This document shows, one piece after another, positions 28,223-36,943 of a DNA stretch of 39,028 nucleotides. The position numbers and the translations under genes are program-made. This stretch comes from Dyella silvatica. Its GTDB lineage: Bacteria; Pseudomonadota; Gammaproteobacteria; Xanthomonadales; Rhodanobacteraceae. Where the stretch lies: the NCBI RefSeq assembly GCF_026283955.1, contig NZ_JAPDPE010000039.1:1-39028 (forward strand), read 5' to 3'. The notes under the pieces are model-generated. The model was given only the letters and a program-made list of their open reading frames with translations, was not told where the DNA came from and ran no database searches. How positions within the stretch are numbered: the stretch's first letter is position 1; every line of letters begins with the position of its first letter.

Positions 28223-29305
28223 GTGCCCTCCACACCTCGCAAGATTTTGCATGTCGACATGGATGCGTTCTACGCGTCGGTGGAGCAGCGCGATGACCCG
28301 TCCTTGCGCGGCAAACCGGTGGTGGTGGCATGGCGTGGCGCCCGCTCGGTGGTCTGCGCCGCCAGCTACGAAGCGCGCATCTTCGGCGTGCGCTCGGCGA
28401 TGCCGGCGGTACGCGCCGAGCGGCTTTGTCCGCACGCGATTTTCGTGCCGCCGGATTTTGTGCGTTACAAAGCGGTATCGCGCCATGTGCGCGACATTTT
28501 TTCGCGGCATACCGACCTGATTGAGCCGCTGTCGCTGGACGAAGCCTATCTGGACGTGACGAGCACCAAAACCCAACTGCCTTCGGCCACCGCGACCGCC
28601 GAGGCGATCCGCTTCGCGATTCGCGAAGAAACCCAGCTCACCGCTTCGGCTGGCGTGGCGCCAAACAAATTTCTCGCCAAGATCGCATCGGACTGGAACA
28701 AGCCCGATGGCCTGTTCGTGATCCGGCCGCACCAGGTCGAGGCTTTTCTTGCGCCGCTGGAGATCGGCCGCCTGCCCGGCGTCGGCAAGGTGATGGAGGC
28801 CAAACTGCGCGTGCTGGGCATCACCACCGTCGGCGAGCTGCGCATGCAATCGCCGCTGGAGCTGGAGCAACGCTTCGGCCGCTGGGGCAGGCGCCTGCAT
28901 GAATTGTCTCAGGGCATCGACGAGCATACCGTGCAGGCCGACCGCCCCACGCTGCAAGTCTCGGCAGAAGATACCTTCGAACACGACCTCACCCTGGACG
29001 AACTCGAACCGCATATTCGACGGCTGGCAGAAAAAACCTGGGCCGCCCATGAGCGCGAGCATGGCCGGGTCGCACGTACCGTCGTGCTCAAGCTGAAAAC
29101 CTCCGACTTCCACACCCTGACTCGCAGCCTCACACCCTCGATACGCCCTTACTCGGCCAACCAACTGAGCGACATCGCCTGCGCCTTGCGCGAACGTATC
29201 GAGCGCCCTGCCGAAAGCCGTTACCGGCTGGTCGGCGTTGGCCTGGCAGGCTTTGTCGATCGCGACAGTTACGAGGCACAACCCGATCTTTTTGCGCCGT
29301 CCTGA
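28223..29305 (+). CDS. dinB: DNA polymerase IV
   Basis: DinB is a Y-family translesion polymerase that bypasses damaged bases with low fidelity. The palm motif HVDMDAFYASVEQRDDP gives the first metal-binding Asp, and SLDEAYLDV holds the catalytic Asp-Glu pair. ASAGVAPNKFLAKIASDWNKPDG, a helix-hairpin-helix region (LPGVGKVMEAKL) and the little-finger domain follow. I chose GTG 28223 because the protein then starts VPSTPRKILHVDMDAFY as in relatives; TTG 28193 is an alternative that adds ten residues. The C-terminus lacks the usual QLxLF beta-clamp motif but ends QPDLFAPS, where QPDLF is a good clamp-binding pentapeptide. No LexA box was recognised upstream. Confidence 0.95.
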   Translation: MPSTPRKILHVDMDAFYASVEQRDDPSLRGKPVVVAWRGARSVVCAASYEARIFGVRSAMPAVRAERLCPHAIFVPPDFVRYKAVSRHVRDIFSRHTDLIEPLSLDEAYLDVTSTKTQLPSATATAEAIRFAIREETQLTASAGVAPNKFLAKIASDWNKPDGLFVIRPHQVEAFLAPLEIGRLPGVGKVMEAKLRVLGITTVGELRMQSPLELEQRFGRWGRRLHELSQGIDEHTVQADRPTLQVSAEDTFEHDLTLDELEPHIRRLAEKTWAAHEREHGRVARTVVLKLKTSDFHTLTRSLTPSIRPYSANQLSDIACALRERIERPAESRYRLVGVGLAGFVDRDSYEAQPDLFAPS

Positions 29306-29372
29306 ACACCGATCCGCTACGCTTTATCTTCTTCGATCCGCCCCCTTACTAGCCTGCCCATCGGAACACCGC

Positions 29373-30053
29373 ATGCACGTCGAGATACCGAAAGCCAAGC
29401 TGCATTCGCTCAAAGAATTCACCATGCACTATTTGATGATCGTGCTCAGCATTCTTACCGCACTGGGCCTGGAGCAGTGGATCGAACGAACCCACCACAA
29501 TCATGCCGCGGCTTTCGCCAGCCAGCAGATCGAGGCCGAACTGCGGGCCAATATGGCCAGCGTGCAAAGTTCGCTGAACAATAATTTCGAGCATCTCAAA
29601 CCGCTGCAGCACATGGATGAGCTGCTGACGCAGGACATCAAGAGTGGCGTGCCCGATGCCACGATCAACCAGCATATTCAGGCCAACAAAGATCAGTTCA
29701 AACTCAGCCTCGACTGGCCCACGCTGGCCAGCCAAGCCTGGGATGTCGCTGTGGCCAATCAATCCGCCGCCTGGCTGGATGTCAATGACCTGCGCACCTA
29801 CTCAACCGCTTACGCGGCCCAGCGCGATGCCGCTGCCTGGATGACTCACGACAGCACGCTGTTTCTCACTGCGCCGCGCATGGCCACACTGCGCACCGAG
29901 CTTAATCTTGGCGTCAGCGTCCAGCCGGTCGAATTTGTTGCGGTGCTGCGGCAAATGATCGATACCGCTATGCAAACCCAATCCCATTTACAACAAATGG
30001 AAGCCCGGCTGGCACATGCGCTGCACACCGAAACGGATCAATCCAAGAGCTAG
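29373..30053 (+). CDS. Membrane-anchored helical protein of unknown function
   Basis: A 226-residue protein not recognised as a known family. It starts MHVEIPKAKLHSLKEFTMHYLMIVL with one transmembrane helix at about residues 20-37. The rest is mostly helical, with heptad-like stretches (HHNHAAAFASQQIEAELRAN and a later MQTQSHLQQMEARLAHAL), and is probably periplasmic. ATG 29373 has no clear ribosome site, but the frame extends upstream only through dinB. It follows dinB by 67 nt on the same strand. A role in envelope sensing or scaffolding is only a guess. Confidence 0.75.
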   Translation: MHVEIPKAKLHSLKEFTMHYLMIVLSILTALGLEQWIERTHHNHAAAFASQQIEAELRANMASVQSSLNNNFEHLKPLQHMDELLTQDIKSGVPDATINQHIQANKDQFKLSLDWPTLASQAWDVAVANQSAAWLDVNDLRTYSTAYAAQRDAAAWMTHDSTLFLTAPRMATLRTELNLGVSVQPVEFVAVLRQMIDTAMQTQSHLQQMEARLAHALHTETDQSKS

Positions 30054-30118
30054 CACAGATGTCTCTCTCCGATAGCAGCCACGGAGCGAGACGACTATGT
30101 GATACGGACGTTGAAAGG

Positions 30119-30919
30119 CTAGATATCCAGCACGGTATCCAGGCCACGATGCACGCCGATCAGGCCAGAGACTTTGCGAATGGCCAGCAAGGCACCATCC
30201 ACATAGGGCCGCGCACTTTGGCCCGCGTTGTGACGCAGGGTCAGGGTTTGGTCCGGCATGCCAAAAATCACCTCGGCACCGATGACAAAGCCCGGCAGGC
30301 GAATCGCATGCACCTGGGTGCCGGCCAGATTGGCACCGCGTGTGCCGGGCAGACCCAACGTTTTATCCAACGGCACGGTCAACGCCGGTTGGCGCACCTT
30401 GCCCAGGCGTCCGGCCAGCTCGCGCACGGTGCCGCTGGGCGCGTCCGGCTTGCCGTCATAGGCGTAGTCGATGATTTCCCACTGCGGAATGTACTTGGCC
30501 GCCATCTCGGCGAATTTCTGCAGTAGCACCACGGTAAGGGCAAAATTGCCACACGCCAGCACGCCACGCTGGCGCTGACGCGCTACCGCGTCGATCTGCG
30601 CATAGTCCTCATCGCTAAGGCCGGAGGTTCCCACCACCACATGCGCACCGTGCTCCAGCGCCGTGAGGATATTTGCCTTGGCCATATCCGGCTTGGTGTA
30701 CTCGACAAATACATCGCAGCGGTGCGCCAGCGCTTGTGTGGCATCGGCATAGATCGGTGCAGTCAATCGCTGCTCGCCCAGGACGGCACCCAGATGATTC
30801 CCCGCATGCGTGCGCGAAACCGCGGCGACCAAGGCCAGGTCATCGGCGCCGGCCATACCTCGAGCCAGTTCCGAGCCGGCCCAGCCGGTAGCGCCAGCCA
30901 TACATACACTCAAAACCAT
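30119..30919 (-). CDS. DapB-like dihydrodipicolinate reductase paralogue lacking the catalytic histidines
   Basis: A 266-residue protein with the DapB fold: an N-terminal Rossmann motif CMAGATGWAGSELARG (residues 6-21) and the C-terminal signature EIIDYAYDGKPDAPSGT (residues 148-164). Canonical DapB, which reduces 4-hydroxy-tetrahydrodipicolinate in lysine synthesis, has EIIEAHHRHKVDAPSGT. Here the two His are Ala153 and Tyr154, while Lys157 and the PSGT loop are kept. ATG 30919 is chosen because GGAG lies 6 nt upstream; ATG 30931 is the alternative. No other lysine gene is near, so the chromosome probably has a true dapB elsewhere. The reaction is uncertain. Confidence 0.8.
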   Translation of the reverse strand: MVLSVCMAGATGWAGSELARGMAGADDLALVAAVSRTHAGNHLGAVLGEQRLTAPIYADATQALAHRCDVFVEYTKPDMAKANILTALEHGAHVVVGTSGLSDEDYAQIDAVARQRQRGVLACGNFALTVVLLQKFAEMAAKYIPQWEIIDYAYDGKPDAPSGTVRELAGRLGKVRQPALTVPLDKTLGLPGTRGANLAGTQVHAIRLPGFVIGAEVIFGMPDQTLTLRHNAGQSARPYVDGALLAIRKVSGLIGVHRGLDTVLDI

Positions 30920-31133
30920 AGCGGTCTCCATTCATCACAACGGAAGATCAGCGGCCAACCAAGACGCGGCGACGCAACGACCACACCTCATTAGACGCAG
31001 GCCACCAGCATAGCCGTCTGAACCACGGCATCCAGCACGATGAAACATGCCATGTCCCCAGAGCCAGGCATCACCGGATCATGACAAGACCTGCTCGCAT
31101 AATACGTAATCACGGCATGGGCAAAGGTTCACC

Positions 31134-32414
31134 ATGAAGGCCATCCTGTTTGCTGGCGGCACCCACGGCGATGTGCATCCGCAGCTCGGCATTGGTCAGG
31201 CCTTGGCCGCACGCGGGCATCAGGTGTTATTCGTCACCACGGCCAACCATCTGGAACTGTTCCAGCGATTCGATCTCGCCGCCATCAGCATTTTCGACGA
31301 TGCGCAGAGGCAAGACTTCAAGCGCCAGCTCGACGGCCTGGGTGTCTTGGCAAAAATCGGCTATGCGCGACAGTGGGTCGCGGCGTGGATATCGCGCTGG
31401 TGCGAACTCATGGCCGAGCATATCGATGACGACACCATCCTGGTTTTTCCTCCGGTCATTTCGATCGTGGCGCGGTTGCTGCAAGAGAAGCACGGCACGC
31501 CTTACCTGACCACGGTATTCACCCCAGCCTATCTTTTCTCCACCGAAAACCCGCCGCGACACAAATCGCTCAGGCTTTATCGAAAGCTCCCTCGCGGCCT
31601 GCGCAAAGGTTTATTTCGTGCATTGGAATACCTGGTATTGGATCGCGTATTTCGCTCGGTGATGAAAGAATCGATCGCCCAGCTCGGCATTCCTGCACCG
31701 CGTCGCATCTTGAGTGAGTGGGGCTATTCGCCACAACAAAACATCGGCCTGTTCTACGAGTGGTTTTGCCAGCCAGCCGCCGACTGGCCGCGTCCGCTGG
31801 CCTTTACCGGCTTTCCCTTGTTCAGTGAAAACTCGGCGCAGGCGCAACTGTCTCCCGCCCTGGAAGATTTCCTCGCCGCCGGTACGCCGCCGATTATTTT
31901 CACCCCCGGCACGATGGTGAAGGATTGCCGGGCCTTTTTTGAGACCGCTCTTGCAGCACTGCAACAGCTAGGCCAGCGCGGTATTTTCCTGAGTCAGGCC
32001 AGCGATCAAATGCCCAGCCTGCCTGCCAGCGTGCGCCATGAAACCTATTTGCCGCTGCATTTGCTGCTGCCCCGGGCCAGCGCACTCGCCCACCACGGCG
32101 GCATCGGCACGGTGGCGCAGGCGATGGCAACGGGCACCCCGCAATTGATACTGCCCGGCCATAGCGATCAATTCGACAATGCGCTGCTGATCGAACAATT
32201 GGGCTGCGGGCTGATGCTCGAAAAAGCCTTGTTGGATAAGCCCGAAAACACTCACCTATTGAGCGACAAGCTGCGTCAGCTGTTAACCGCGCCGGCGGTC
32301 AAGGCCGCCTGCCAATCCGTGCAAGGCCGGATCACATCAGGCTCAACCGCACTCGGCCATGCCGCGGATGTCATCGAAGCCACCTTCCGCAGCACACGCA
32401 AAATGGCCGCTTGA
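31134..32414 (+). CDS. Family 1 glycosyltransferase, RhlB-like
   Basis: A 426-residue GT-B glycosyltransferase that resembles the rhamnosyltransferase RhlB over its length. The N-terminus MKAILFAGGTHGDVHPQLGIGQAL is typical, as are FTPGTMVKDC in the middle and ALAHHGGIGTVAQAMATGTPQ near the C-terminus (the nucleotide-sugar binding motif, followed by DQFDNA). RhlB joins dTDP-rhamnose to hydroxyalkanoyloxy-alkanoates to make rhamnolipid, but no rhlA partner is present, so another lipid or flavonoid-like acceptor is equally possible. ATG 31134 has AAAGG 6 nt upstream. It is divergent from the DapB-like gene over 214 nt; the gap shows no promoter I trust. The stop codon lies inside a 24-bp palindrome. 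Confidence 0.85.
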   Translation: MKAILFAGGTHGDVHPQLGIGQALAARGHQVLFVTTANHLELFQRFDLAAISIFDDAQRQDFKRQLDGLGVLAKIGYARQWVAAWISRWCELMAEHIDDDTILVFPPVISIVARLLQEKHGTPYLTTVFTPAYLFSTENPPRHKSLRLYRKLPRGLRKGLFRALEYLVLDRVFRSVMKESIAQLGIPAPRRILSEWGYSPQQNIGLFYEWFCQPAADWPRPLAFTGFPLFSENSAQAQLSPALEDFLAAGTPPIIFTPGTMVKDCRAFFETALAALQQLGQRGIFLSQASDQMPSLPASVRHETYLPLHLLLPRASALAHHGGIGTVAQAMATGTPQLILPGHSDQFDNALLIEQLGCGLMLEKALLDKPENTHLLSDKLRQLLTAPAVKAACQSVQGRITSGSTALGHAADVIEATFRSTRKMAA

Positions 32415-32426
32415 TCAAGCGGCCAT
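32403..32426. repeat. 24-bp perfect palindrome over the stop codon of the RhlB-like gene
   Basis: The arms ATGGCCGCTTGA and TCAAGCGGCCAT abut with no spacer, forming a 12+12 bp perfect palindrome centred on 32414/32415. The last three codons and the TGA of the glycosyltransferase gene form the left arm. As RNA it would need to open a few central pairs to make a hairpin. No T-tract follows, so it is not a standard terminator. Confidence 0.8.
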
Positions 32427-32490
32427 CGGTGCAAGTCTAGGGTTTCCCGGCGAGAGCCCGCCGATCACGGCAGGCCTTCGCAAACACTGA

Positions 32491-34287
32491 TTATTTTTTC
32501 TTCGGGATGTACAAATCGGTGATGGTGCCTTCGTACATCTCGGCCGCCATGCCCACCGTTTCGCCCAGGGTCGGGTGCGGGTGAATGCTCAGGCCGATGT
32601 CGGATGCCTCGCTGCCCATCTCGATCGCCAGCACGACCTCGGAAATCAAATCACCGGCATGCGGGCCGACGATGGCGCCACCGACACTGCGGTGGGTTTC
32701 TTCGTCGAACAACAGCTTGGTAAAGCCCTCGGTGCGATCGATGCCAATCGCGCGACCGCTGGCGGCCCAGGGGAATTTGCCGACGCCGATCTTCAAACCC
32801 TTTTCTTTCGCCTCGCGCTCGGTCACGCCGACCCAGGCGATCTCCGGGTCGGTAAAGGCGACGGACGGGATCACCCGCGCATCGAAATGACTCTTCTGGC
32901 CGGCGGCCACTTCAGCGGCGACCTTCGCCTCATGCGTGGCCTTGTGTGCCAGCATCGGCTGGCCGACCAAGTCGCCGATGGCGAAGATATGCGGCACATT
33001 GGTGCGCATCTGCGTATCGACGTTGATAAAGCCACGCTCGGTAACCGCCACGCCGGCTTTCTCAGCGCCGATCTTGCCGCCGTTCGGTGAGCGCCCCACC
33101 GCCACCAGCACGCGGTCGAAGACGGTGGTCTCGGGCATGCTTTCACCTTCAAAGGTGACCTCGATGCCTTTTTTCTGCGCCGTGGCCGCAACCACCTTGG
33201 TTTTCAAATGCACGCCCTTCAGGCGTTGGCCGAGGCGCTTGGCTAGCGGACGGATCAAGTCGGTATCGGCACCGGGGATGATTTGATCGGCCAGCTCCAC
33301 CACGGTGACATCGCTGCCAAGACCCGCGTAGACGGTGGCCATTTCCAGGCCGATGATGCCGCCGCCGACCACCAGCAGTTTTTTCGGTACATCGGGCAAT
33401 TCCAACGCACCGGTGGAATCGACAATGCGCTCGTCCTCCCAGGGGAACGAGGGCAGCTTCACCGACTGCGAACCCGCCGCGATAATCGCCTGCTCGAAGC
33501 GGATCAGCTTGGTGCCTTCTTGGGTTTGCACTTCCAGCTCGTGCGGCGACACAAACATGCCGACGCCCTCGACCGTGCGCACCTTGCGCTGCTTGGCCAT
33601 CGAGCTGAGGCCACCGGTGAGCTGCTTGACCACTTTGTCTTTGAAGCTGCGTAGCTTGTCGATATCGATTTTCGGCTTGCCGAAACTGACGCCATGCGCG
33701 GCCATCGCCTCTGCTTCATCGATCACCGCAGCCGCATGCAGCAGCGCTTTGGAGGGGATGCAGCCGACATTGAGGCAGACACCGCCCAGCGTGGCGTAGC
33801 GTTCGACCAAGACGGTATCCAGGCCGAGATCGGCACCGCGAAATGCCGCGGTGTAGCCACCCGGGCCAGAGCCGAGCACCAGCAACTGGCATTCGATATC
33901 GGCCTTGCGACCGCTGACACTGGCCGCTCTCACGCTGGGTGTCGGGCTTACGGGGGCGGCCGCAGCAGAAGCCGGCGCAGCGGCGGCTGGTTTTGCTTCT
34001 TTGGTCTCGGCGGCCTTGTCGGCAGGAGCCGGCGCAGCCACTGCGCCAGCGACTTCCAGTACCGCGATCAGCGCGCCCTCGGACACCTCATCGCCGACTT
34101 TGAGCTTTAGCTCTTTAATCACACCGGCCGCGCTGGAGGGGATCTCCATGGTCGCCTTGTCCGACTCCAGCGTGACCAGGCTTTGTTCTTTCTCCACCTT
34201 GTCGCCCACTTTCACCAGTACCTCGATCACCGGCACATTGTCGTGACCGCCGATATCGGGAACCTTGATTTCAAGGGTGTTGGCCAT
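32491..34287 (-). CDS. lpdA: Dihydrolipoamide dehydrogenase (E3) with N-terminal lipoyl domain
   Basis: E3 of the pyruvate dehydrogenase complex, which reoxidises dihydrolipoamide and passes electrons to NAD+ through FAD. The 598-residue form includes a lipoyl domain (Lys44 in ESDKATME), an Ala/Pro-rich linker (about 85-145), and the FAD/NAD disulphide reductase core. The redox-active Cys pair is Cys171 and Cys176 in GGVCLNVGCIPSK; the FAD motif GSGPGGYTAAF, the NAD motif GGGIIGLEMA and the HPHPTLGE dimer motif are all visible. ATG 34287 has AAGGA 7 nt upstream. It lies downstream of aceF on the same strand (181-nt gap), so they probably share a transcript. Confidence 0.97.
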   Translation of the reverse strand: MANTLEIKVPDIGGHDNVPVIEVLVKVGDKVEKEQSLVTLESDKATMEIPSSAAGVIKELKLKVGDEVSEGALIAVLEVAGAVAAPAPADKAAETKEAKPAAAAPASAAAAPVSPTPSVRAASVSGRKADIECQLLVLGSGPGGYTAAFRGADLGLDTVLVERYATLGGVCLNVGCIPSKALLHAAAVIDEAEAMAAHGVSFGKPKIDIDKLRSFKDKVVKQLTGGLSSMAKQRKVRTVEGVGMFVSPHELEVQTQEGTKLIRFEQAIIAAGSQSVKLPSFPWEDERIVDSTGALELPDVPKKLLVVGGGIIGLEMATVYAGLGSDVTVVELADQIIPGADTDLIRPLAKRLGQRLKGVHLKTKVVAATAQKKGIEVTFEGESMPETTVFDRVLVAVGRSPNGGKIGAEKAGVAVTERGFINVDTQMRTNVPHIFAIGDLVGQPMLAHKATHEAKVAAEVAAGQKSHFDARVIPSVAFTDPEIAWVGVTEREAKEKGLKIGVGKFPWAASGRAIGIDRTEGFTKLLFDEETHRSVGGAIVGPHAGDLISEVVLAIEMGSEASDIGLSIHPHPTLGETVGMAAEMYEGTITDLYIPKKK

Positions 34288-34468
34288 GCTGTTTTCCTTA
34301 AATACGGGGGCGAACGTCAACAATGGCGCTCGCATCATGGGGGGAGCTGGCGATATCGATGTGCCTCTGGGTCATGCCGCTGCCGCAGCTGGAGCCGGGT
34401 GAATGGCTCTAGCGCAGGCCGTCGAACATGCAGACAAAGGCTTTGTCGACACCGCCTGGGTCATCCAC

Positions 34469-35821
34469 TCAGAGCAGCAGGCGGCGGATATCGCCGAGCT
34501 GGATGGCAAGAAAGGCGGCAAAGCGTGCGGCCAGCGCGCCATCGATTACCCGGTGGTCATACGACAGCGACAGCGGCAGGATCAGCCGGGGCGCAAACTC
34601 CTGGCCATTCCACACCGGCTTGATCTGCGCCTTGGAGACACCAAGAATCGCCACCTCGGGTGCGTTGACGATCGGCGTAAAGCCGGTGCCGCCAATGCCA
34701 CCCAGCGAAGAAATCGAGAAGCAGCCGCCCGACATCTCGGCCGGGCCGAGCTTCTTGTCGCGCGCCTTCTTGGAGATCTCGCCCAGCTCCACCGCCAGAT
34801 CGAGCAGCCCTTTCTTGTCGGCATCGCGGATCACCGGCACCACCAGGCCATCGGGCGTGTCCACGGCAATACCGATGTTGAAATACTTCTTCAGGGTCAG
34901 CTTCTCGCCGCTCTCATCCAGCGAGGCATTGAACTGCGGGAACTTCTTTAGCGCCGCGACCACCGCCTTGATCTGGAACACCAGCGGGGTGATCTTGAGG
35001 TCTTTGTTTTCTTCGCCGAGCTTCTTGCGGAAGGCTTCCAGCTCGGTGATGTCGGCATCGTCGTGCTGGGTGACGTGTGGAATCATCGCCCAGTTGCGCG
35101 CCAGGTTGGCGCCGGAAATCTTCTGGATGCGGGTCAGCGGCTTTTCTTCGATCTCGCCGAACTTGCTGAAATCGACCTTGGGCCATGGCAGCAAATTGAG
35201 GCCACCGACCGCAGCCTGCGCGGCGCCGGTCGGGCGCGCACCGGAGGCCAGCGCATGCTTGACGTAGGCACTGACGTCCTCGCGCACGATACGGCCGCCA
35301 CGGCTGGAACCCTTGACCTGATGGATATCCACGCCCAGCTCGCGGGCAAAAGCGCGTATCGCCGGGCTGGCGTAGGGAGCATCGCCAGGCATCACAATGC
35401 GCGAATCGAACGGCGGCCGGACCTGCGGCGGCACATCGCCTTCCGGCGCGTTGCCTGGCAACACACTGCGGCCACCGACCGGCGCGGGTTTTTCGACTGG
35501 CAATACGGGGGCCGGCGCAGCGGCAGCGGGCTTCGCTTCGGCCGCTGCCTCGGCCTTGGCCGGAGCCGGCGCACTGGCTTCACCGGCGGTCTCGATCACC
35601 GCGATGACGCTGCCCTCGGAGAGGGCGTCGCCCAGCTTCACCTTGAGTTCTTTGATGACACCGGCAAACGGCGCGGGCACTTCCATCGTCGCCTTGTCCG
35701 ACTCCAACGTCACCAAGCCCTGATCCTTGGCGACGGTATCGCCTACCTTGACCAGGATTTCGATCACCGGTACGTCACTGCTACCAATGTCGGGGACGCG
35801 TGCTTCTTTCAGGTCGGCCAT
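34469..35821 (-). CDS. aceF: Pyruvate dehydrogenase E2, dihydrolipoamide acetyltransferase
   Basis: E2 of the pyruvate dehydrogenase complex. A 450-residue protein with one lipoyl domain (Lys43 in ESDKATMEV), an Ala/Pro linker, the peripheral subunit-binding domain ([17 protein letters not shown]...[14 protein letters not shown]), and the acetyltransferase core. The catalytic pair His423 and Asp427 is in [10 protein letters not shown] 35821 has AGGAG 5 nt upstream. The form with only one lipoyl domain is usual here, since E3 carries another. aceE is not adjacent; upstream lies the GGGGAAC repeat element and mscS. The 181-nt gap before lpdA has no recognised gene. Confidence 0.96.
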   Translation of the reverse strand: MADLKEARVPDIGSSDVPVIEILVKVGDTVAKDQGLVTLESDKATMEVPAPFAGVIKELKVKLGDALSEGSVIAVIETAGEASAPAPAKAEAAAEAKPAAAAPAPVLPVEKPAPVGGRSVLPGNAPEGDVPPQVRPPFDSRIVMPGDAPYASPAIRAFARELGVDIHQVKGSSRGGRIVREDVSAYVKHALASGARPTGAAQAAVGGLNLLPWPKVDFSKFGEIEEKPLTRIQKISGANLARNWAMIPHVTQHDDADITELEAFRKKLGEENKDLKITPLVFQIKAVVAALKKFPQFNASLDESGEKLTLKKYFNIGIAVDTPDGLVVPVIRDADKKGLLDLAVELGEISKKARDKKLGPAEMSGGCFSISSLGGIGGTGFTPIVNAPEVAILGVSKAQIKPVWNGQEFAPRLILPLSLSYDHRVIDGALAARFAAFLAIQLGDIRRLLL

Positions 35822-35951
35822 GGGTTCTCCTACGGATGGCGATGGCGCGCCGCCCGGGGATAGCGGCCGCGCAAGGTTTCACATCATAGCGAACGACTGC
35901 GCTGCCGTCTGGCTTCATCGCCATGACAGTCTCCATTCGCATACGTATGCA

Positions 35952-36131
35952 GGAACGGGGAACGGGGAACGGGGAACGGGGAACGGGGAACGGGGAACGG
36001 GGAAAAGTCTAAAAAGCAGGAACAGAAAAGCAAGGGCTAAAACAAGAACAAGCAAAAGAGATCCAAAAAGAACACCGCGCGGCAATCACCCCTCGAACTC
36101 CACGCTCCCCGTTCCCTATTCCCCGTTTCCC
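35952..36131 (+). repeat. Intergenic GGGGAAC-heptad element, copy 2
   Basis: A partial unit GGAAC (35952-35956) and six exact GGGGAAC units (35957-35998) begin the element. An A-rich section follows that contains AAGAGATCCAAA (36056-36067), GAACACCGCGC and CACGCTCCCCG, and the end is GTTCCCTATTCCCCGTTTCCC, which complements the heptads. The inner words match copy 1 in order and orientation, so the two are related dispersed repeats. The right arm overlaps the last codons and stop of mscS. The left part lies upstream of aceF on the far side of its start. The remainder of the 294-nt gap holds nothing recognised. Confidence 0.8.
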
Positions 36132-36943
36132 GCCTTATCGACCAACCGCACCTCGCGCTGCGGGAACGGTATGCTGATCCCATCCGCGTCGAAGCGTTCT
36201 TTTACGGCCCGCAACAAATCGGCCTGGACGACCCAGACGTCACCACTGCGTACATAGGCGCGCAGCACCAGGTTCACCGAGCTGTCGCCCAGGCTTTCGG
36301 TCCAGATGCCGGGGACGGGGTCGGTCAAAATGCGGGCGTCGGCCTCGAACAGCTGCTGTACTGAACTCATCGCCTTACCGATGTCAACCTTGTAGCCGAT
36401 GCCGACTCTCAGCTCGATACGGCGAGTGCCACGGCGATTGAAATTGATGATGGCGTCTGCGCCGATCTTCGCATTCGGTACCACCGCCTCGCTGTTATCC
36501 AGCAGGACCAGCGTGGTGTGCATCAGATTGATGCTTTCCACCGTACCGTCGTTGCCGCCCGCACGAATGAAATCACCAATGCGAAACGGCCGGAACACAA
36601 TCAGCAAGACCCCCCAGGCCAAGTTGCTCAGCGAGCCTTGCAAAGCCAGGCCAATCGCCAGGCCGCCAGCGCCCAGCGCGGCGAGCAGCGGCGCTCCGGG
36701 CACGCCCGCCTGTTGCAAGGCCATCACGATAAGTACGGCGATCAAGACACCGTAGATCAGATTGCGCAGAAAACCGATCAGGGTGACGTCAAACTTGGCA
36801 CGCGTCATGGCGCGCTGGGCAAAATTGGCCAATCGGGCTGCCAGCCAGATACCAATCAGCAGTATCAGCAGTGCGCAAGCGAGATTGGTCATGATGCCGA
36901 TGAGGCGCTCAGAAAGCTGCAGTCGGGCGAGATAGTCGTACAT
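36116..36943 (-). CDS. Small-conductance mechanosensitive channel (MscS family)
   Basis: A 275-residue MscS-type channel that opens on membrane tension and releases solutes under osmotic downshock. Three transmembrane helices are predicted in the first 110 residues; the pore-lining helix is LGAGGLAIGLALQGSLSNLAWG, given here in two consecutive parts (LGAGGLAIGLALQG then SLSNLAWG). The beta domain has FRIGDFIRAGGNDGTVESINL and VVPNAKIG. The C-terminal end (AGNGE then stop) is coded by the complementary arm of the heptad repeat element, so this end has been shaped by the repeat. ATG 36943 has no strong ribosome site. It may form a unit with nothing nearby. Confidence 0.93.
   Translation of the reverse strand: MYDYLARLQLSERLIGIMTNLACALLILLIGIWLAARLANFAQRAMTRAKFDVTLIGFLRNLIYGVLIAVLIVMALQQAGVPGAPLLAALGAGGLAIGLALQGSLSNLAWGVLLIVFRPFRIGDFIRAGGNDGTVESINLMHTTLVLLDNSEAVVPNAKIGADAIINFNRRGTRRIELRVGIGYKVDIGKAMSSVQQLFEADARILTDPVPGIWTESLGDSSVNLVLRAYVRSGDVWVVQADLLRAVKERFDADGISIPFPQREVRLVDKAGNGE

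Noticed and set aside
28187-29281. Minus-strand open frame (364 codons) opposite dinB
   Set aside because: It is a mirror of the dinB frame with no ribosome site or recognisable domain.
30119-30919. Assigning the gene as the housekeeping dapB
   Set aside because: The catalytic His pair is replaced and no lysine genes are adjacent, so the symbol was withheld.
35952-36002. GGGGAAC tract as a CRISPR array
   Set aside because: The 7-bp units are contiguous without spacers; this is a microsatellite-like tandem repeat inside a larger element.
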